From JBEKCP01 sp049509515 (GTDB taxonomy: Bacteria > Planctomycetota > Planctomycetia > Pirellulales > Thermoguttaceae), in contig JBEKZV010000016.1 of NCBI GenBank assembly GCA_049509515.1, forward strand, positions 29,367 to 93,366: a DNA stretch of 64,000 nucleotides. Direction: 5' to 3'. Positions 25,001 through 32,392 of this stretch are shown here, piece by piece; positions within the stretch are counted from its first letter, which is position 1, and every line of letters starts with the position of its first letter. The translations under genes were made by a program, and so were the position numbers. The notes beneath the pieces are model-generated. The model had not been told where the DNA came from. It saw nothing but the letters and a program-made list of their open reading frames with translations, and searched no databases.

Positions 25001-25775
25001 CGAGCCGCTGGGCCGCTGGCTCTTGAAGAAACTCAAGGCCCACGAGCACCAGACCGGCGTGCGGCTCGTGGACCTCCTCGATTTCCACTTCTACCCGCAG
25101 ACGGGTATTTACATGGCGGGGCAACCCAACGATCCGGCGGTCATGGAAGGCCGCGTCCAGGAAACCCGCGTCCTCTGGGACCCCACCTGGAAAGACCCCT
25201 CCTGGATGGGCAAGGAAACCGGCCACGTCATACAGTTGATCCCGATGATGAAGAAATGGATCGCCGAATGCGACCCCGGGCTGGGCATCGCCCTGGGCGA
25301 ATACAACTTCGGCGGCCAGCAGGACGTCTCCGGCGGCGTGGCCCAGGCCGAAGTCCTGGGGATCTTCGCCCGGGAAGGCGTCCAGCACGCCTATTTCTGG
25401 TTCTTCCCCGAGCCGAACAGCTCGCCGTACTTCGCCTTCAAGATGTTCCGCAATCCCGACGGCCGGCACACGGCCTTCGGCGACCGCTATCTGGCCAGCC
25501 GCACCAGCGCCCCCGAGGACGTTTCGGTCCACGCCGCCCGGGACAGCAAGACGGGCCGCGTGACCGTGGTGTTGGTGAACAAGCGGGCCGCCAAGGGTGC
25601 CCGCGTGGCCCTGGGCTTCAACGCCCCCGTGCCGCCGCAGAAACTGGCCGTTTACGAATACAGCGCGGCCAACAAACACTGCATCGGGCAATGGCCCGAG
25701 CGGACCGTCGGGGGCAACGGCCTCCAGATCGACCTGCCGCCGCTCGCGGTGCTGCGGTTCGACCTGAAAATGTAA
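22074..25775 (+). CDS. Secreted multidomain glycoside hydrolase family 44 (endoglucanase/xyloglucanase type)
   Basis: 1233 residues, with AAGGAGAG just upstream of the ATG. A signal peptide covers about 1-42. Domains in order: BNR/sialidase-like propeller at 60-380 (blades such as YRSKDLGKTWTRL and WRSTDGGGSWKPV), an Ig-like strand-rich segment at 400-490, a CBM11-like carbohydrate-binding region at 495-670 (with GFRNLSFWAKAEG), and the GH44 catalytic domain from about 695 to the end. GH44 hallmarks are RRVGGNPITPFNW, the acid/base in LDNEPGIWHATH (E896) and the nucleophile in ALGEYNFGG (E1076). They are 180 residues apart, close to the spacing in characterised members. It should cut beta-1,4-glucans such as cellulose, carboxymethyl-cellulose or xyloglucan outside the cell, retaining the anomeric configuration. 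Confidence 0.9.
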   Translation: MSTQPSIMNRRLHQTARRWTARIPALLLAGGLAIGPATPARAAGYVRWTPVSQGLSLGQGQGIREVSMGGNPAVVYAIVDAAGMYRSKDLGKTWTRLAADAAPLRSPYAVAASPADGNVVYAAGQNGGGLWRSTDGGGSWKPVGGKAAGMASDQVEWITLPAECPELILVGHQAGEAISLSSDAGKTWRASPLGVEVQRQVPLAVGREQWLVVSRQAAAMRYTEDSGKTWAAASGNTDYFAGPLPVIQTGEYLFASSHHGTTKSTDGGKTWAYTMERHARVIGTIGALLVREDRSEIYGEPARRLAIHVSSDYANSWEDVTGGLCDLVPAALQGNIIIRNSVDPFAHVRMASAWCSAADQRTAFLGLGKAGLYRATLLQTKRGPQIVNPKASPFSLAAGDSTTRVTLSVMASPRSGAMQRVYADLGGLGRGELELFDDGRHDDGQAGDGLYANSFTLPADLPPGEKSLGIVAEDQAGRVSSVRLGLKIADPREKIIVWDGDKFAHGQGWCGPAGGFSFIKPQSEEAHNGNVALEVHCEVNGGWMGGGWNWYGWYPPGSGTDLRGFRNLSFWAKAEGDKKRNVNVSLLSGSDGQTGQVDATEYGVPEGCDLLDGKWHEVVIPLADLYVKKDAAFDPTKVWQLNFNTWGPKEGKFSVYIDEIGFDNRPGRAHSQWITAPERRQPAPLGTGAVAVTASVDVLSAGQPISPYIYGASMGDVKAAVEMGLTARRVGGNPITPFNWKTGFSAKGADWFYQNEGTESAPEQTWVARFHGENRKAALETYFSMPTMGRVAKDGTSVAFDTRKYPDQESWAGKAQPTDRLPHAGNGRQLVKGDDGRPLADKNGKWLYRDIEPDPNATSIAMSPEEQTDFLRFMIEKMNYGTAARGGIRFIALDNEPGIWHATHRGMHPKGCSYDELWERTQTYATLLKKIDPGVKIAAPTAWGWTEYLMSGLDSQLVGQGKGTWENPPDFTAHGGEPLGRWLLKKLKAHEHQTGVRLVDLLDFHFYPQTGIYMAGQPNDPAVMEGRVQETRVLWDPTWKDPSWMGKETGHVIQLIPMMKKWIAECDPGLGIALGEYNFGGQQDVSGGVAQAEVLGIFAREGVQHAYFWFFPEPNSSPYFAFKMFRNPDGRHTAFGDRYLASRTSAPEDVSVHAARDSKTGRVTVVLVNKRAAKGARVALGFNAPVPPQKLAVYEYSAANKHCIGQWPERTVGGNGLQIDLPPLAVLRFDLKM

Positions 25776-25825
25776 CTGCGCGGAAATCCCGGACTGACCT
25801 GCTGCCTCCCGGCCCTGCCGGGCTT

Positions 25826-25881
25826 TGTTGTGGCACGGTCTCCCGACCGCGTGTTGTGGCACGGTCTCCTGACCGTGCCAC
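25826..25881 (+). repeat. Tandem 24-base repeat ending in an 11-bp hairpin
   Basis: Units 25826-25849 and 25852-25875 differ at one base and contain GTGGCACGGTCTCC. The second unit is half of a perfect hairpin: GTGGCACGGTC (25856-25866) pairs with GACCGTGCCAC (25871-25881) around TCCT. It lies between the convergent GH44 and leucine-rich-repeat genes, where it could stop transcription from both sides. The GGTCTCC motif recurs at 13495-13560. Confidence 0.75.
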
Positions 25882-25948
25882 GGCTTTGACCGCGGGTCTC
25901 CCCTTCCCGCGGGCGGCGCCGATGGCTCGCCATCGGTGTTGCCCGGCA

Positions 25949-26992
25949 TCAATAGTATTCGTCGTCCGCCGAAATCGCACAGTGCGGCAGCTCCTGCTGG
26001 AGCTTCTTGACGCCCTCCGCGCTGACCCCCGTGTGGTCAAGGTCCAGGAACGTGAGCGCCTTGAATCCCTTGAGGTGTTTCAATCCGGCATCGTCCACGC
26101 CGCTGCCGGACAGGTTCAGCCGGCTGAGCTTGGGCAACGACCGCAGGTGCTCCAGGCCGGCCCCTGTCACCTTGGAACTGCTCAGATCGAGCGAATAGAG
26201 GCTGTCCATGCCTTTGAGGTGCATCAGGCCCGTGCCGCTCACGTCGGCGTGATCCAGCCTAAGCCGCCGGAGCTTCTTGAACCCTGCGAGGCTCTTCAGC
26301 CCGTCGTCCGTCACGCTGGTAAACGAAAGGTCCAGATCTTCGAGATTGGCCAGCCCTTTGAGGCGGGCCAGTCCGGCGTCGCCAACGCCGGTCCCCACCA
26401 GGTTCAGCGTTCGCAGCTCGGTCAGCCCTTTCAGGGGTTCCATATCCGCATCGCCCACGCCGGTGCCGCGGAGATTCAGGTTCCGGAGTTTCGTGAGTCC
26501 GCGGAGGGGCGTCAGCCCCACGCGGGCCACGCGCGTGGCGGGCCGCGGCGTGAATTGCCACGTGGCGCTGGGGCTCTTCAGCGTCGCGTCGCCCAGGTGC
26601 GTGCCGTCGAGGTCCAATTCCCGCAGATTCGTCAGCCCCTTGAGGTGCTCCAACCCGGCATCCGTGATGCTCCTGAATCCGAGGTCCAGTATTGCGAGGT
26701 TCTTCAGCCCTTCGATCCGCTGGAGGTCCGCGTCGGTCGTGACGCCGCCGTCCTTGTAGAAGGCCGGCAGCTTGATCAGCGCCCGCGCGCAGGCATTGTC
26801 GATCTCCGCGGCGCTCGGGTCCGCGGCAATAGCCGGGTTTCCCGGGCTCGTTTCGTCCACGCGAGCCGAAGCCCCGGGCCTCTCAGGCTCTGCGGCGGCC
26901 TTCGCCTGTGGTTGCTTGGCTTCCGCGCCCCGTGCCGAGGCGACGGCAAGCCACATTCCCAACGCGAGCATGGATAGCACGATTCGGTTCAT
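25949..26992 (-). CDS. Secreted leucine-rich-repeat protein
   Basis: 347 residues with an N-terminal signal peptide (LSMLALGMWLAVASARGAEA). After a variable Ala/Pro-rich segment, about nine leucine-rich repeats run from residue 90 to the end, for example LAILDLGFRSITDAGLEHLK, LRTLNLVGTGVGDAGLARLK and LEDLDLSFTSVTDDGLKSLA. They follow the 24-residue bacterial consensus LxxLDLxxTxVTDAGLxxLK. Such solenoids bind proteins. The two repeats around residue 130-155 are interrupted by about 20 extra residues (SPSATWQFTPRPATRVARVG). The export signal places it in the periplasm or outside. The partner is unknown. Confidence 0.88.
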   Translation of the reverse strand: MNRIVLSMLALGMWLAVASARGAEAKQPQAKAAAEPERPGASARVDETSPGNPAIAADPSAAEIDNACARALIKLPAFYKDGGVTTDADLQRIEGLKNLAILDLGFRSITDAGLEHLKGLTNLRELDLDGTHLGDATLKSPSATWQFTPRPATRVARVGLTPLRGLTKLRNLNLRGTGVGDADMEPLKGLTELRTLNLVGTGVGDAGLARLKGLANLEDLDLSFTSVTDDGLKSLAGFKKLRRLRLDHADVSGTGLMHLKGMDSLYSLDLSSSKVTGAGLEHLRSLPKLSRLNLSGSGVDDAGLKHLKGFKALTFLDLDHTGVSAEGVKKLQQELPHCAISADDEYY

Positions 26993-27094
26993 ACGATTCT
27001 TCCTTATACGTGCCCGTCCCCCGTAATCCCTCGAAAGCTGCGCACTTCACCCCGGGCCACATCGGGCTCGCCAAAGGCACCTGTTTTCAACCGC

Positions 27095-27730
27095 TCACCG
27101 CATGCGCTTGAACGGCCGCGCCGGTGCCGGGCGAGGGCCGCACGCGCAGCCTCCGCATGTCATGCACGCAAGCGGCTCGTCACAAGAACTCACGGGCCCC
27201 CTCGGCGGGACTTCTTTCGCCGCTGCGGATTTCGCCGTCTTCCGGCGGAACACGATGACTTGCCCCTGCGCGGAGGTAAACTTCAGGCGCAGCTCTCCGC
27301 CGTAAAGACTGGGTTCGAACAGGAGGGCGCTGCCGGGCGGCCCCAGGTAGATTACTCCGTCCCGGATCCATCCCGGATCCGAGTCGGGCGTCTTCCATCG
27401 GCCATGCGCGTCGAACATGAACAGAGTCACGTCGAACGCGCCTCCGAACCTCCCCTCGGACTCCTCGGGGCTGAGCTTCCGAACCGTTAGTTCGCACCCA
27501 GTGGCGCCGTGGAACTCTAGCAAGTCGAGCGGTCGCACGGGCGACAGGTCGTCGGCGATCCAAAGGCCCAGCAGCGACTCCGCAGACGGCCGCGGGGTCC
27601 GGACCGCAGGGGGCGCATTCCCCGCACACACGCGCCCCTGCGCTGCCGAGAGCACCGCGGCCGACATGACCGCGCCGGCTGCGAGGATCGCCGGGCGAAG
27701 GAACGGAACGCCCTGCAGCGTCGCTCTCAT
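27095..27730 (-). CDS. Secreted protein of unknown function with cysteine-rich tail
   Basis: 211 residues. A signal peptide occupies about 1-31 (LAAGAVMSAAVLSAAQGRVC). The middle part alternates short hydrophobic strands with glycine turns (DVTLFMFDAHGRWKTPDSDP, YLGPPGSALLFEPSLYGGEL), like a small lipocalin-style or other beta-barrel domain. The C-terminus has a cysteine cluster (CDEPLACMTCGGCACG) that could bind a metal or form disulfides. I do not recognise the family. It lies upstream of the leucine-rich-repeat gene on the same strand, with a gap of about 100 bases, so co-transcription is possible. Confidence 0.65.
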   Translation of the reverse strand: MRATLQGVPFLRPAILAAGAVMSAAVLSAAQGRVCAGNAPPAVRTPRPSAESLLGLWIADDLSPVRPLDLLEFHGATGCELTVRKLSPEESEGRFGGAFDVTLFMFDAHGRWKTPDSDPGWIRDGVIYLGPPGSALLFEPSLYGGELRLKFTSAQGQVIVFRRKTAKSAAAKEVPPRGPVSSCDEPLACMTCGGCACGPRPAPARPFKRMR

Positions 27731-28046
27731 CTATCGACACTCCGTCCGTGGCCGGCGGTTAAAGGACGCAGTCGCAAGTAATGGAATTGCACCTCGGCGC
27801 CCTCCGGGCAACCAGCGAGCCGTTACGGCGGACTCTGCCTCCCTGAGAATAAGCTGTCCGGGCACTGCGTGCAACGGGCCTGGCCGCCGCCTGGCGATTC
27901 CGCAACTTGTTCGATAGGTCCGATTCCAGGCCGTGCAGCCCGCCCCGCCCCGTGGCGAACATCACGAAGGCCAAGGGAAAGACCCCCGTCGTGGGAATGG
28001 CGGGGCACGGACGCGCATCGCGCAGCACGGCCATCCGCGACCTTAA
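27731..28046. other. Intergenic, no gene seen
   Basis: 316 bases between the MFS gene and the cysteine-tailed protein, both on the minus strand. It must hold the end of the efflux transcript and the promoter of the gene at 27095-27730. No clear hairpin with a T run and no coding-like frame were found. Confidence 0.45.
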
Positions 28047-29639
28047 CTAGTGCATGGCGGCGGCGCCCCCGCGTGCTCTCATCTTTCTGAACAGCAAGAC
28101 GAGGGGCACGCAGACCAGGCATAACAGCGCCAGCCGGCGAAACGTATCCACGTAGGCGAAGAGGGCGGCCTGCTGTTGCAGCACGCCGTAGAGCAGCCCG
28201 TAGGCTTGCTGCTGGGCGCTGGCCGGATCGCTGTACTGGCCGAGCATCCTGGTGGCCGATTGAAGATGCTGCTGGAACTGCGGATCGTAAGGGCTGAGGT
28301 GGCCGACCATCAACGCCTGGTGGGCTTGAGCGCCGCGGGCCACGAGGGTGGTCGCCATGGCGATGCCGGCGCTGCCGCCGATGTTGCGCATCAGGTTGAA
28401 CACTCCCGCGGCATTGCCCATCTGTTCGTTCGGCAAGGCGCCCATGCTGGTCGTGGTGAGAGGGACGAAGATGAAGCCCATGGCGAATCCCGAGAGGACG
28501 TTGGGCCACGCCACGTTCCTGGTGGCAATCTCCAGGTTGATGTCCCCGAATTCACTGACCGCGTATGCCAGAATGAGGAATCCGAATCCTATGAGCAAGC
28601 GCGTGTCGATTCGTGAAACCAACCCGCCCACCAGCAACAAGGAGCAGACCGCGCCCATGCCGCGGGGGCTTATGGCCAGGCCGCTGTTGAGGGCCGGATA
28701 GCCCATCAGTCCCTGGAGGAACAGGGGCAAGAGGGCCGTGGTGCTATAGAGCGTGATGCCCATGACGGTCATCAGCAGGGTGCCCACGGCGAAGTTGCGG
28801 TTGCGGAACACGCGGATATCGACCAGCGGGTGCTCGACCCGCAGTTCCCAGACGATCAGGAAAATCAGCGACAGCAGCGAGATGAGCGACGCCCAGCAAA
28901 CCCACGTGGCGTTGAACCAATCGTCCTCCTGGCCGCGGTCCAGGACCACTTGCAGCGTGCCCAACCACAGCGCCAAGACCCCGAAGCCGATATAGTCGAC
29001 CTTGCCGCCGCGATTCTCGTGGGCCTCGCGCAGGTACGGCGGGTCTTCCACGAAGGCCTGCGACATGAGGATCGCCAAGCCGCCCAAGGGGACGTTGATG
29101 AAGAAGATCCATCGCCAGGAGTAATTGTCCGTAATCCAGCCGCCCAATACCGGCCCGATGATGGGAGCCACCACCACCCCCATGCCGAACACGGCCATCG
29201 CTATGCCGCGTTTGGCGGGCGGGAAGCTTTCCATGAGAATCGACTGCGACAAGGGCTGCAGCGCCCCGCCGGCGGCCCCCTGTGCTACGCGGGAGAAAAC
29301 GAGGAAGCCCAGCGTCGCCGCTGCACCACAGGCCGCCGAGGCCAGGGTGAAAAAGGCAATGCAGGCGATCAGGAACCGCTTCCGCCCGAAGAAACCGCAC
29401 AGCCATCCGGTCATCGGCAGCACGATGGCGTTGGAGACCAGGTAGCTGGTCAAGACCCACGTCGCCTCGTCGGTGCTGGCCGACAGGTTGCCGGCGATGT
29501 GGGGAACCGCCACGTTGGCCACCGAAGTATCGAGGACTTCCAGGATGGTGGCCAGCATCACGGATGCGGCGATGAGCCACGGATTCACGCTGGGCTGCCA
29601 GGCGGTCGTTTCGGCGGCAGGAGACGCGGTTTGCGGCAT
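28047..29639 (-). CDS. EmrB/QacA-type drug efflux MFS transporter (DHA2 family)
   Basis: 530 residues with about 14 hydrophobic segments, the DHA2 number. MFS motifs are visible: LEVLDTSVANVAVPHIAGNL at the first helix (motif D1), WLCGFFGRKRF (motif A), and GMGVVVAPIIGPVLGGWI (the antiporter motif C region). It should exchange protons for hydrophobic drugs or organic anions across the inner membrane. The ATG at 29639 follows the HlyD stop by 32 bases, so the two are one transcript, in the emrA-emrB order. Together with the outer-membrane factor at 33205 they make a full tripartite pump. The minus-strand frame continues upstream through the HlyD gene in another register and is not coding there. 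Confidence 0.92.
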   Translation of the reverse strand: MPQTASPAAETTAWQPSVNPWLIAASVMLATILEVLDTSVANVAVPHIAGNLSASTDEATWVLTSYLVSNAIVLPMTGWLCGFFGRKRFLIACIAFFTLASAACGAAATLGFLVFSRVAQGAAGGALQPLSQSILMESFPPAKRGIAMAVFGMGVVVAPIIGPVLGGWITDNYSWRWIFFINVPLGGLAILMSQAFVEDPPYLREAHENRGGKVDYIGFGVLALWLGTLQVVLDRGQEDDWFNATWVCWASLISLLSLIFLIVWELRVEHPLVDIRVFRNRNFAVGTLLMTVMGITLYSTTALLPLFLQGLMGYPALNSGLAISPRGMGAVCSLLLVGGLVSRIDTRLLIGFGFLILAYAVSEFGDINLEIATRNVAWPNVLSGFAMGFIFVPLTTTSMGALPNEQMGNAAGVFNLMRNIGGSAGIAMATTLVARGAQAHQALMVGHLSPYDPQFQQHLQSATRMLGQYSDPASAQQQAYGLLYGVLQQQAALFAYVDTFRRLALLCLVCVPLVLLFRKMRARGGAAAMH

Positions 29640-29671
29640 GACCGGTTCGCTCGATTCGGCGTAAACAAGTC

Positions 29672-31246
29672 TCAGCGGGACGCGGGACCCCCCGTGGCCG
29701 CGGCGATTGTCCTTCCCGGCTCGCTCACCTTGACCGAGGGCCACACCGACATCCCCGGCCCCAACGCGTACTGTTCGACCTGTTTGGGATCGTCGAAGAC
29801 GATCTTCACGGGCACGCGCTGTACGACCTTCACGTAGTTGCCCGTGGCGTTTTCCGGCGGCAGGAGGCTGAATCGCGCCCCGCTGCCGCGCTGGACGCTT
29901 TCCACGTGGGCCGCGAGCGTTACGCCGGGGTGCGCATCGAGAGCGACAGCGGCGGGCTGTCCGGGCTGCATCCGGGCCAGTTGCGTCTCCTTGAAGTTGG
30001 CGACCACCCAAATGTCGGGATCGACCAGGGCCAACAGCGGTTGACCGATCTGCACGTGCGTCCCGATCTCGACGCTCTTGCGGGTGACGTGCCCGGAAAT
30101 CGGGGCATGGATTTTCGTGTAGGACAGGTTCAACCTGGCCTGCTTGGCCTCGGCTTCGGCGCGGGCCACCTCGGCCTCGGCCACGCTGGTTTGCGATCGG
30201 CTCTGCGCCACCTGTTTGGGGGCCGCGTTCGTGCCGCTGCGCTGGGCCTCGGCCCGCCCCAAGGCGGCCTGCTGCCCGGCAACACCCGACTCGGCCTGGC
30301 GAACGCCGCTCTGGGCTGCCGTTATCGCAGCCTCGGCCTGCCTGACGGCCGCCTCTTGTGCCATGATCCGTTGCCGTACCGCCGAGACGTCGGCGTTGGC
30401 GACCCGTTCCGCGGCAACCGCTTCGTCCAGGGTGTCCTGGGAAGCGGCATGTTCGGGCACGAGCGCCGCAATGCGTTTCAAGAACGCGTTGGCCCGCTGT
30501 TGTCGTGCTGCCGCGGCCAAGAGGTCGGCTTCCGCCTGCTTCTGACCCGCTTGAACCGCCGCCAACTGTGCCTGTGCCTGCGCCTGCTGGCTCTTCGCGG
30601 TCGCCACGGCTGCCCGGGCCGTCTCTACGGCTGCCCGGGCGCCCTCCACGCCGGCGGAAGCCTCGTCCACTCCGGCCGTCGAAGTGATTTCGGTGACGGC
30701 GGTCCCGATGGAGCGAGACCTCTGGCCGGCGCGGGCCGCCGCCAGCGCGGCTTCCGCCGCCGCCAGACGGGCCTCGAAATCGCGCGGGTCGAGCTCCGCC
30801 AGGAGATCGCCTTTGTTGACCCATTGATTGTCGTTCACGAAGACCTTGGCCACGTGCCCCGCCACGCGCGGGCTGACCGCAACGACGTGCCCATCCAGAA
30901 AGGCGTCGTCGGTGCTCTCGTAGGAGAGCGCGTAGAGGTAGTAGGCAACGCCGACCCCGATTCCCACCACGGCGGCAACGCCGAGCACTGCCCAAACCCA
31001 GGGGCGGCGGCCGGCCTTGGCCGGCTCATCCGGCTCCCGGCCGGAAGACATGTCGTCTTGGGCATCATCCGCTTTCACGCGCTGGACGACGTGCTCACCG
31101 TGGACTTCCACGGCAGCCCCGTCGCCGTTCCCTCTGGTTTTGAGAGCAATTCCCGGATCCACGGCGACTCCCTCGTTATCCTTGCTTATCACGAGAACAA
31201 CTCCCGTGCCATCTGTCTTCGTGTCATTCATGTCTTGGTCTCGCAT
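29672..31246 (-). CDS. HlyD/EmrA-type membrane fusion protein
   Basis: 524 residues from the ATG at 31246; ATG 31231 and a GTG at 31318 are alternatives. After a charged cytoplasmic segment of about 80 residues, longer than in EmrA, comes one membrane helix (VWAVLGVAAVVGIGVGVAYY). The biotinyl-lipoyl half motif follows (GHVVAVSPRVAGHVAKVFVN), then a very long Ala/Gln coiled coil at about 175-360. The second lipoyl half is NLSYTKIHAPISGHVTRKSV, and the beta-barrel domain ends with PGMSVWPSVKV. This is the periplasmic adaptor that joins the MFS pump to the outer-membrane factor. The coiled coil is long and could reach far across the periplasm. Confidence 0.9.
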   Translation of the reverse strand: MRDQDMNDTKTDGTGVVLVISKDNEGVAVDPGIALKTRGNGDGAAVEVHGEHVVQRVKADDAQDDMSSGREPDEPAKAGRRPWVWAVLGVAAVVGIGVGVAYYLYALSYESTDDAFLDGHVVAVSPRVAGHVAKVFVNDNQWVNKGDLLAELDPRDFEARLAAAEAALAAARAGQRSRSIGTAVTEITSTAGVDEASAGVEGARAAVETARAAVATAKSQQAQAQAQLAAVQAGQKQAEADLLAAAARQQRANAFLKRIAALVPEHAASQDTLDEAVAAERVANADVSAVRQRIMAQEAAVRQAEAAITAAQSGVRQAESGVAGQQAALGRAEAQRSGTNAAPKQVAQSRSQTSVAEAEVARAEAEAKQARLNLSYTKIHAPISGHVTRKSVEIGTHVQIGQPLLALVDPDIWVVANFKETQLARMQPGQPAAVALDAHPGVTLAAHVESVQRGSGARFSLLPPENATGNYVKVVQRVPVKIVFDDPKQVEQYALGPGMSVWPSVKVSEPGRTIAAATGGPASR

Positions 31247-31302
31247 GTTTGAGAACGCGCCAGGGACAGTGTTTTGCCGCCCTGTTTGTTGCGGCTCCGT
31301 TG

Positions 31303-31527
31303 TCAAAAGTCGCACCACGCGCCGCCGCCGAGCAACTGCTCGCTGTTGGTGAAGAACTCGCTCTCATCGCTCTTGCCATTGAAGTAGTACAGGCCGGTGC
31401 GGAACGAGTGACCGATCTGGCCGCGCCACTGCCACCCCGCTTCGGCGGTAAATCCGAGAGGTTGCCGTGAAATCGACCGCTCGCCGCGCAGGCCTGCGTC
31501 CAGATGAAGGATTCGGGCCACGTTCAA
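31303..31527 (-). pseudogene. C-terminal remnant of a DUF1207-type outer-membrane protein
   Basis: The 74-codon frame contains AEAGWQWRGQIGHSFRTGLY, then YFNGKSDESEFF, and ends GGGAWCDF. That is the final beta-strand pair and terminal aromatic residue seen in DUF1207 proteins, which are several hundred residues long. Everything before is missing, and the apparent ATG at 31527 is probably incidental. It sits between the kinase-like gene and the HlyD gene. Its presence suggests a gene was truncated when the surrounding segment was assembled. Confidence 0.6.
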
Positions 31528-31534
31528 CTCCTTT

Positions 31535-32086
31535 CTATCTTGCCCTGCGCCCGCACGCGGCGTTGGCCGGCTTGGTCTTCTGCAACAGCGGAATCTGGAC
31601 GACGATGCAGGTCCCGACCCCGGGCCGGCTGTCGATGTCTACGGTCCCGCCCAGCCGTCCCACCAGTTGTGCAACTCCCTCCAGTCCTCGCTGCAATCCC
31701 AGTCTGTCCGGTTCAACCCCGGCAGGATCAAAGCCGATGCCCCAGTCTTGAACCTGAATACGGACGCGCTCGTTGTCTTGCGAGAGCCCCAGCAATACGT
31801 TCTTGCTCTTGCTGTGGTGACAGGCGTTGAGCAGCAATTCCTCGACGACCAGGAATGCCACCGCCTGCAACTCCGGCCGGAGTCCGCCGGCAGCCAAGTC
31901 GTCGCAGAACTCGATCTCGGGACCGCCACGTGCTTGGTTGTCGGCAATCAGACGATTGACGGCGGCCTCGAGACGGGCCGTGATTGGGCGCGCCTGCTGA
32001 AGGCCCAACGGACAAACCGCATGATGGGTGTCGCCCTTTGCACGGTCTTCCTCGCACTGCTCCTCGCCGGACAGTCGGTTCAGCAT
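31535..32086 (-). CDS. Stand-alone HATPase (histidine-kinase-like ATP-binding) protein
   Basis: 183 residues. The ATG at 32086 has a perfect AGGAGG (32096-32101) 9 bases upstream; a GTG at 32128 is the longer option. The HATPase_c fold is clear: N box VVEELLLNACHHSKSKNVLL, G1 box DWGIGFDPAG and a G2-like segment GLQRGLEGVAQLVGRLGG, ending DIDSRPGVGTCIVVQIPL. The order resembles the catalytic part of NarX/DegS-type sensor kinases. The dimerisation helix with the phosphorylated histidine, and any sensor domain, are absent, so it is either a truncated kinase or an anti-sigma-like ATP-binding regulator. It follows csrA by 54 bases on the same strand. Confidence 0.75.
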   Translation of the reverse strand: MLNRLSGEEQCEEDRAKGDTHHAVCPLGLQQARPITARLEAAVNRLIADNQARGGPEIEFCDDLAAGGLRPELQAVAFLVVEELLLNACHHSKSKNVLLGLSQDNERVRIQVQDWGIGFDPAGVEPDRLGLQRGLEGVAQLVGRLGGTVDIDSRPGVGTCIVVQIPLLQKTKPANAACGRRAR

Positions 32087-32140
32087 TGGGATTGCCCTCC
32101 TGACAACAAGATCAATGAACATTGGCACATTACGGTCGCT

Positions 32141-32371
32141 TCAGCTTCGCTCCGTCTCTCCCGGCCCCGTTCGCAGCCCTGCTGTTTCACGGGAACCCGC
32201 CGCGCGACGTTGTCGATTCTTGGCCAACCAAATCTCCTCGCGGTCAACCCGAACTCTTCGCGGTGCCTCGATTGCCAGAAAGGCCCGGTTCCCGGATACT
32301 CCGGCAACGCGAACGATTACCTCTTTCCCGATGACGAGCTCCTCGCCGACACTGCGCGAGAGCACCAACAT
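32141..32371 (-). CDS. csrA: Carbon storage regulator CsrA (translational regulator)
   Basis: 76 residues. CsrA is a small dimeric RNA-binding protein that binds GGA motifs in mRNA leaders and alters translation or stability. The first 52 residues match well: MLVLSRSVGEELVIGKEVIV, then RVAGVSGNRAFLAIEAPRRV and VDREEIW. Beyond that a 24-residue tail (NRQRRAAGSRETAGLRTGPG) is longer than in enterobacterial CsrA (61 residues in total). The initial LxLxRxxGE strand and the RVDREEIW helix are the RNA-binding parts. Its position between a TetR regulator and efflux genes is unusual. Confidence 0.9.
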   Translation of the reverse strand: MLVLSRSVGEELVIGKEVIVRVAGVSGNRAFLAIEAPRRVRVDREEIWLAKNRQRRAAGSRETAGLRTGPGETERS

Positions 32372-32392
32372 GGCACGTCTTCTCGTTGACTG

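Noticed and set aside
22056..25952. 1298-codon minus-strand frame opposite the GH44 gene
   Set aside because: Antisense mirror; the + strand has signal peptide, ribosome site and GH44 catalytic motifs.
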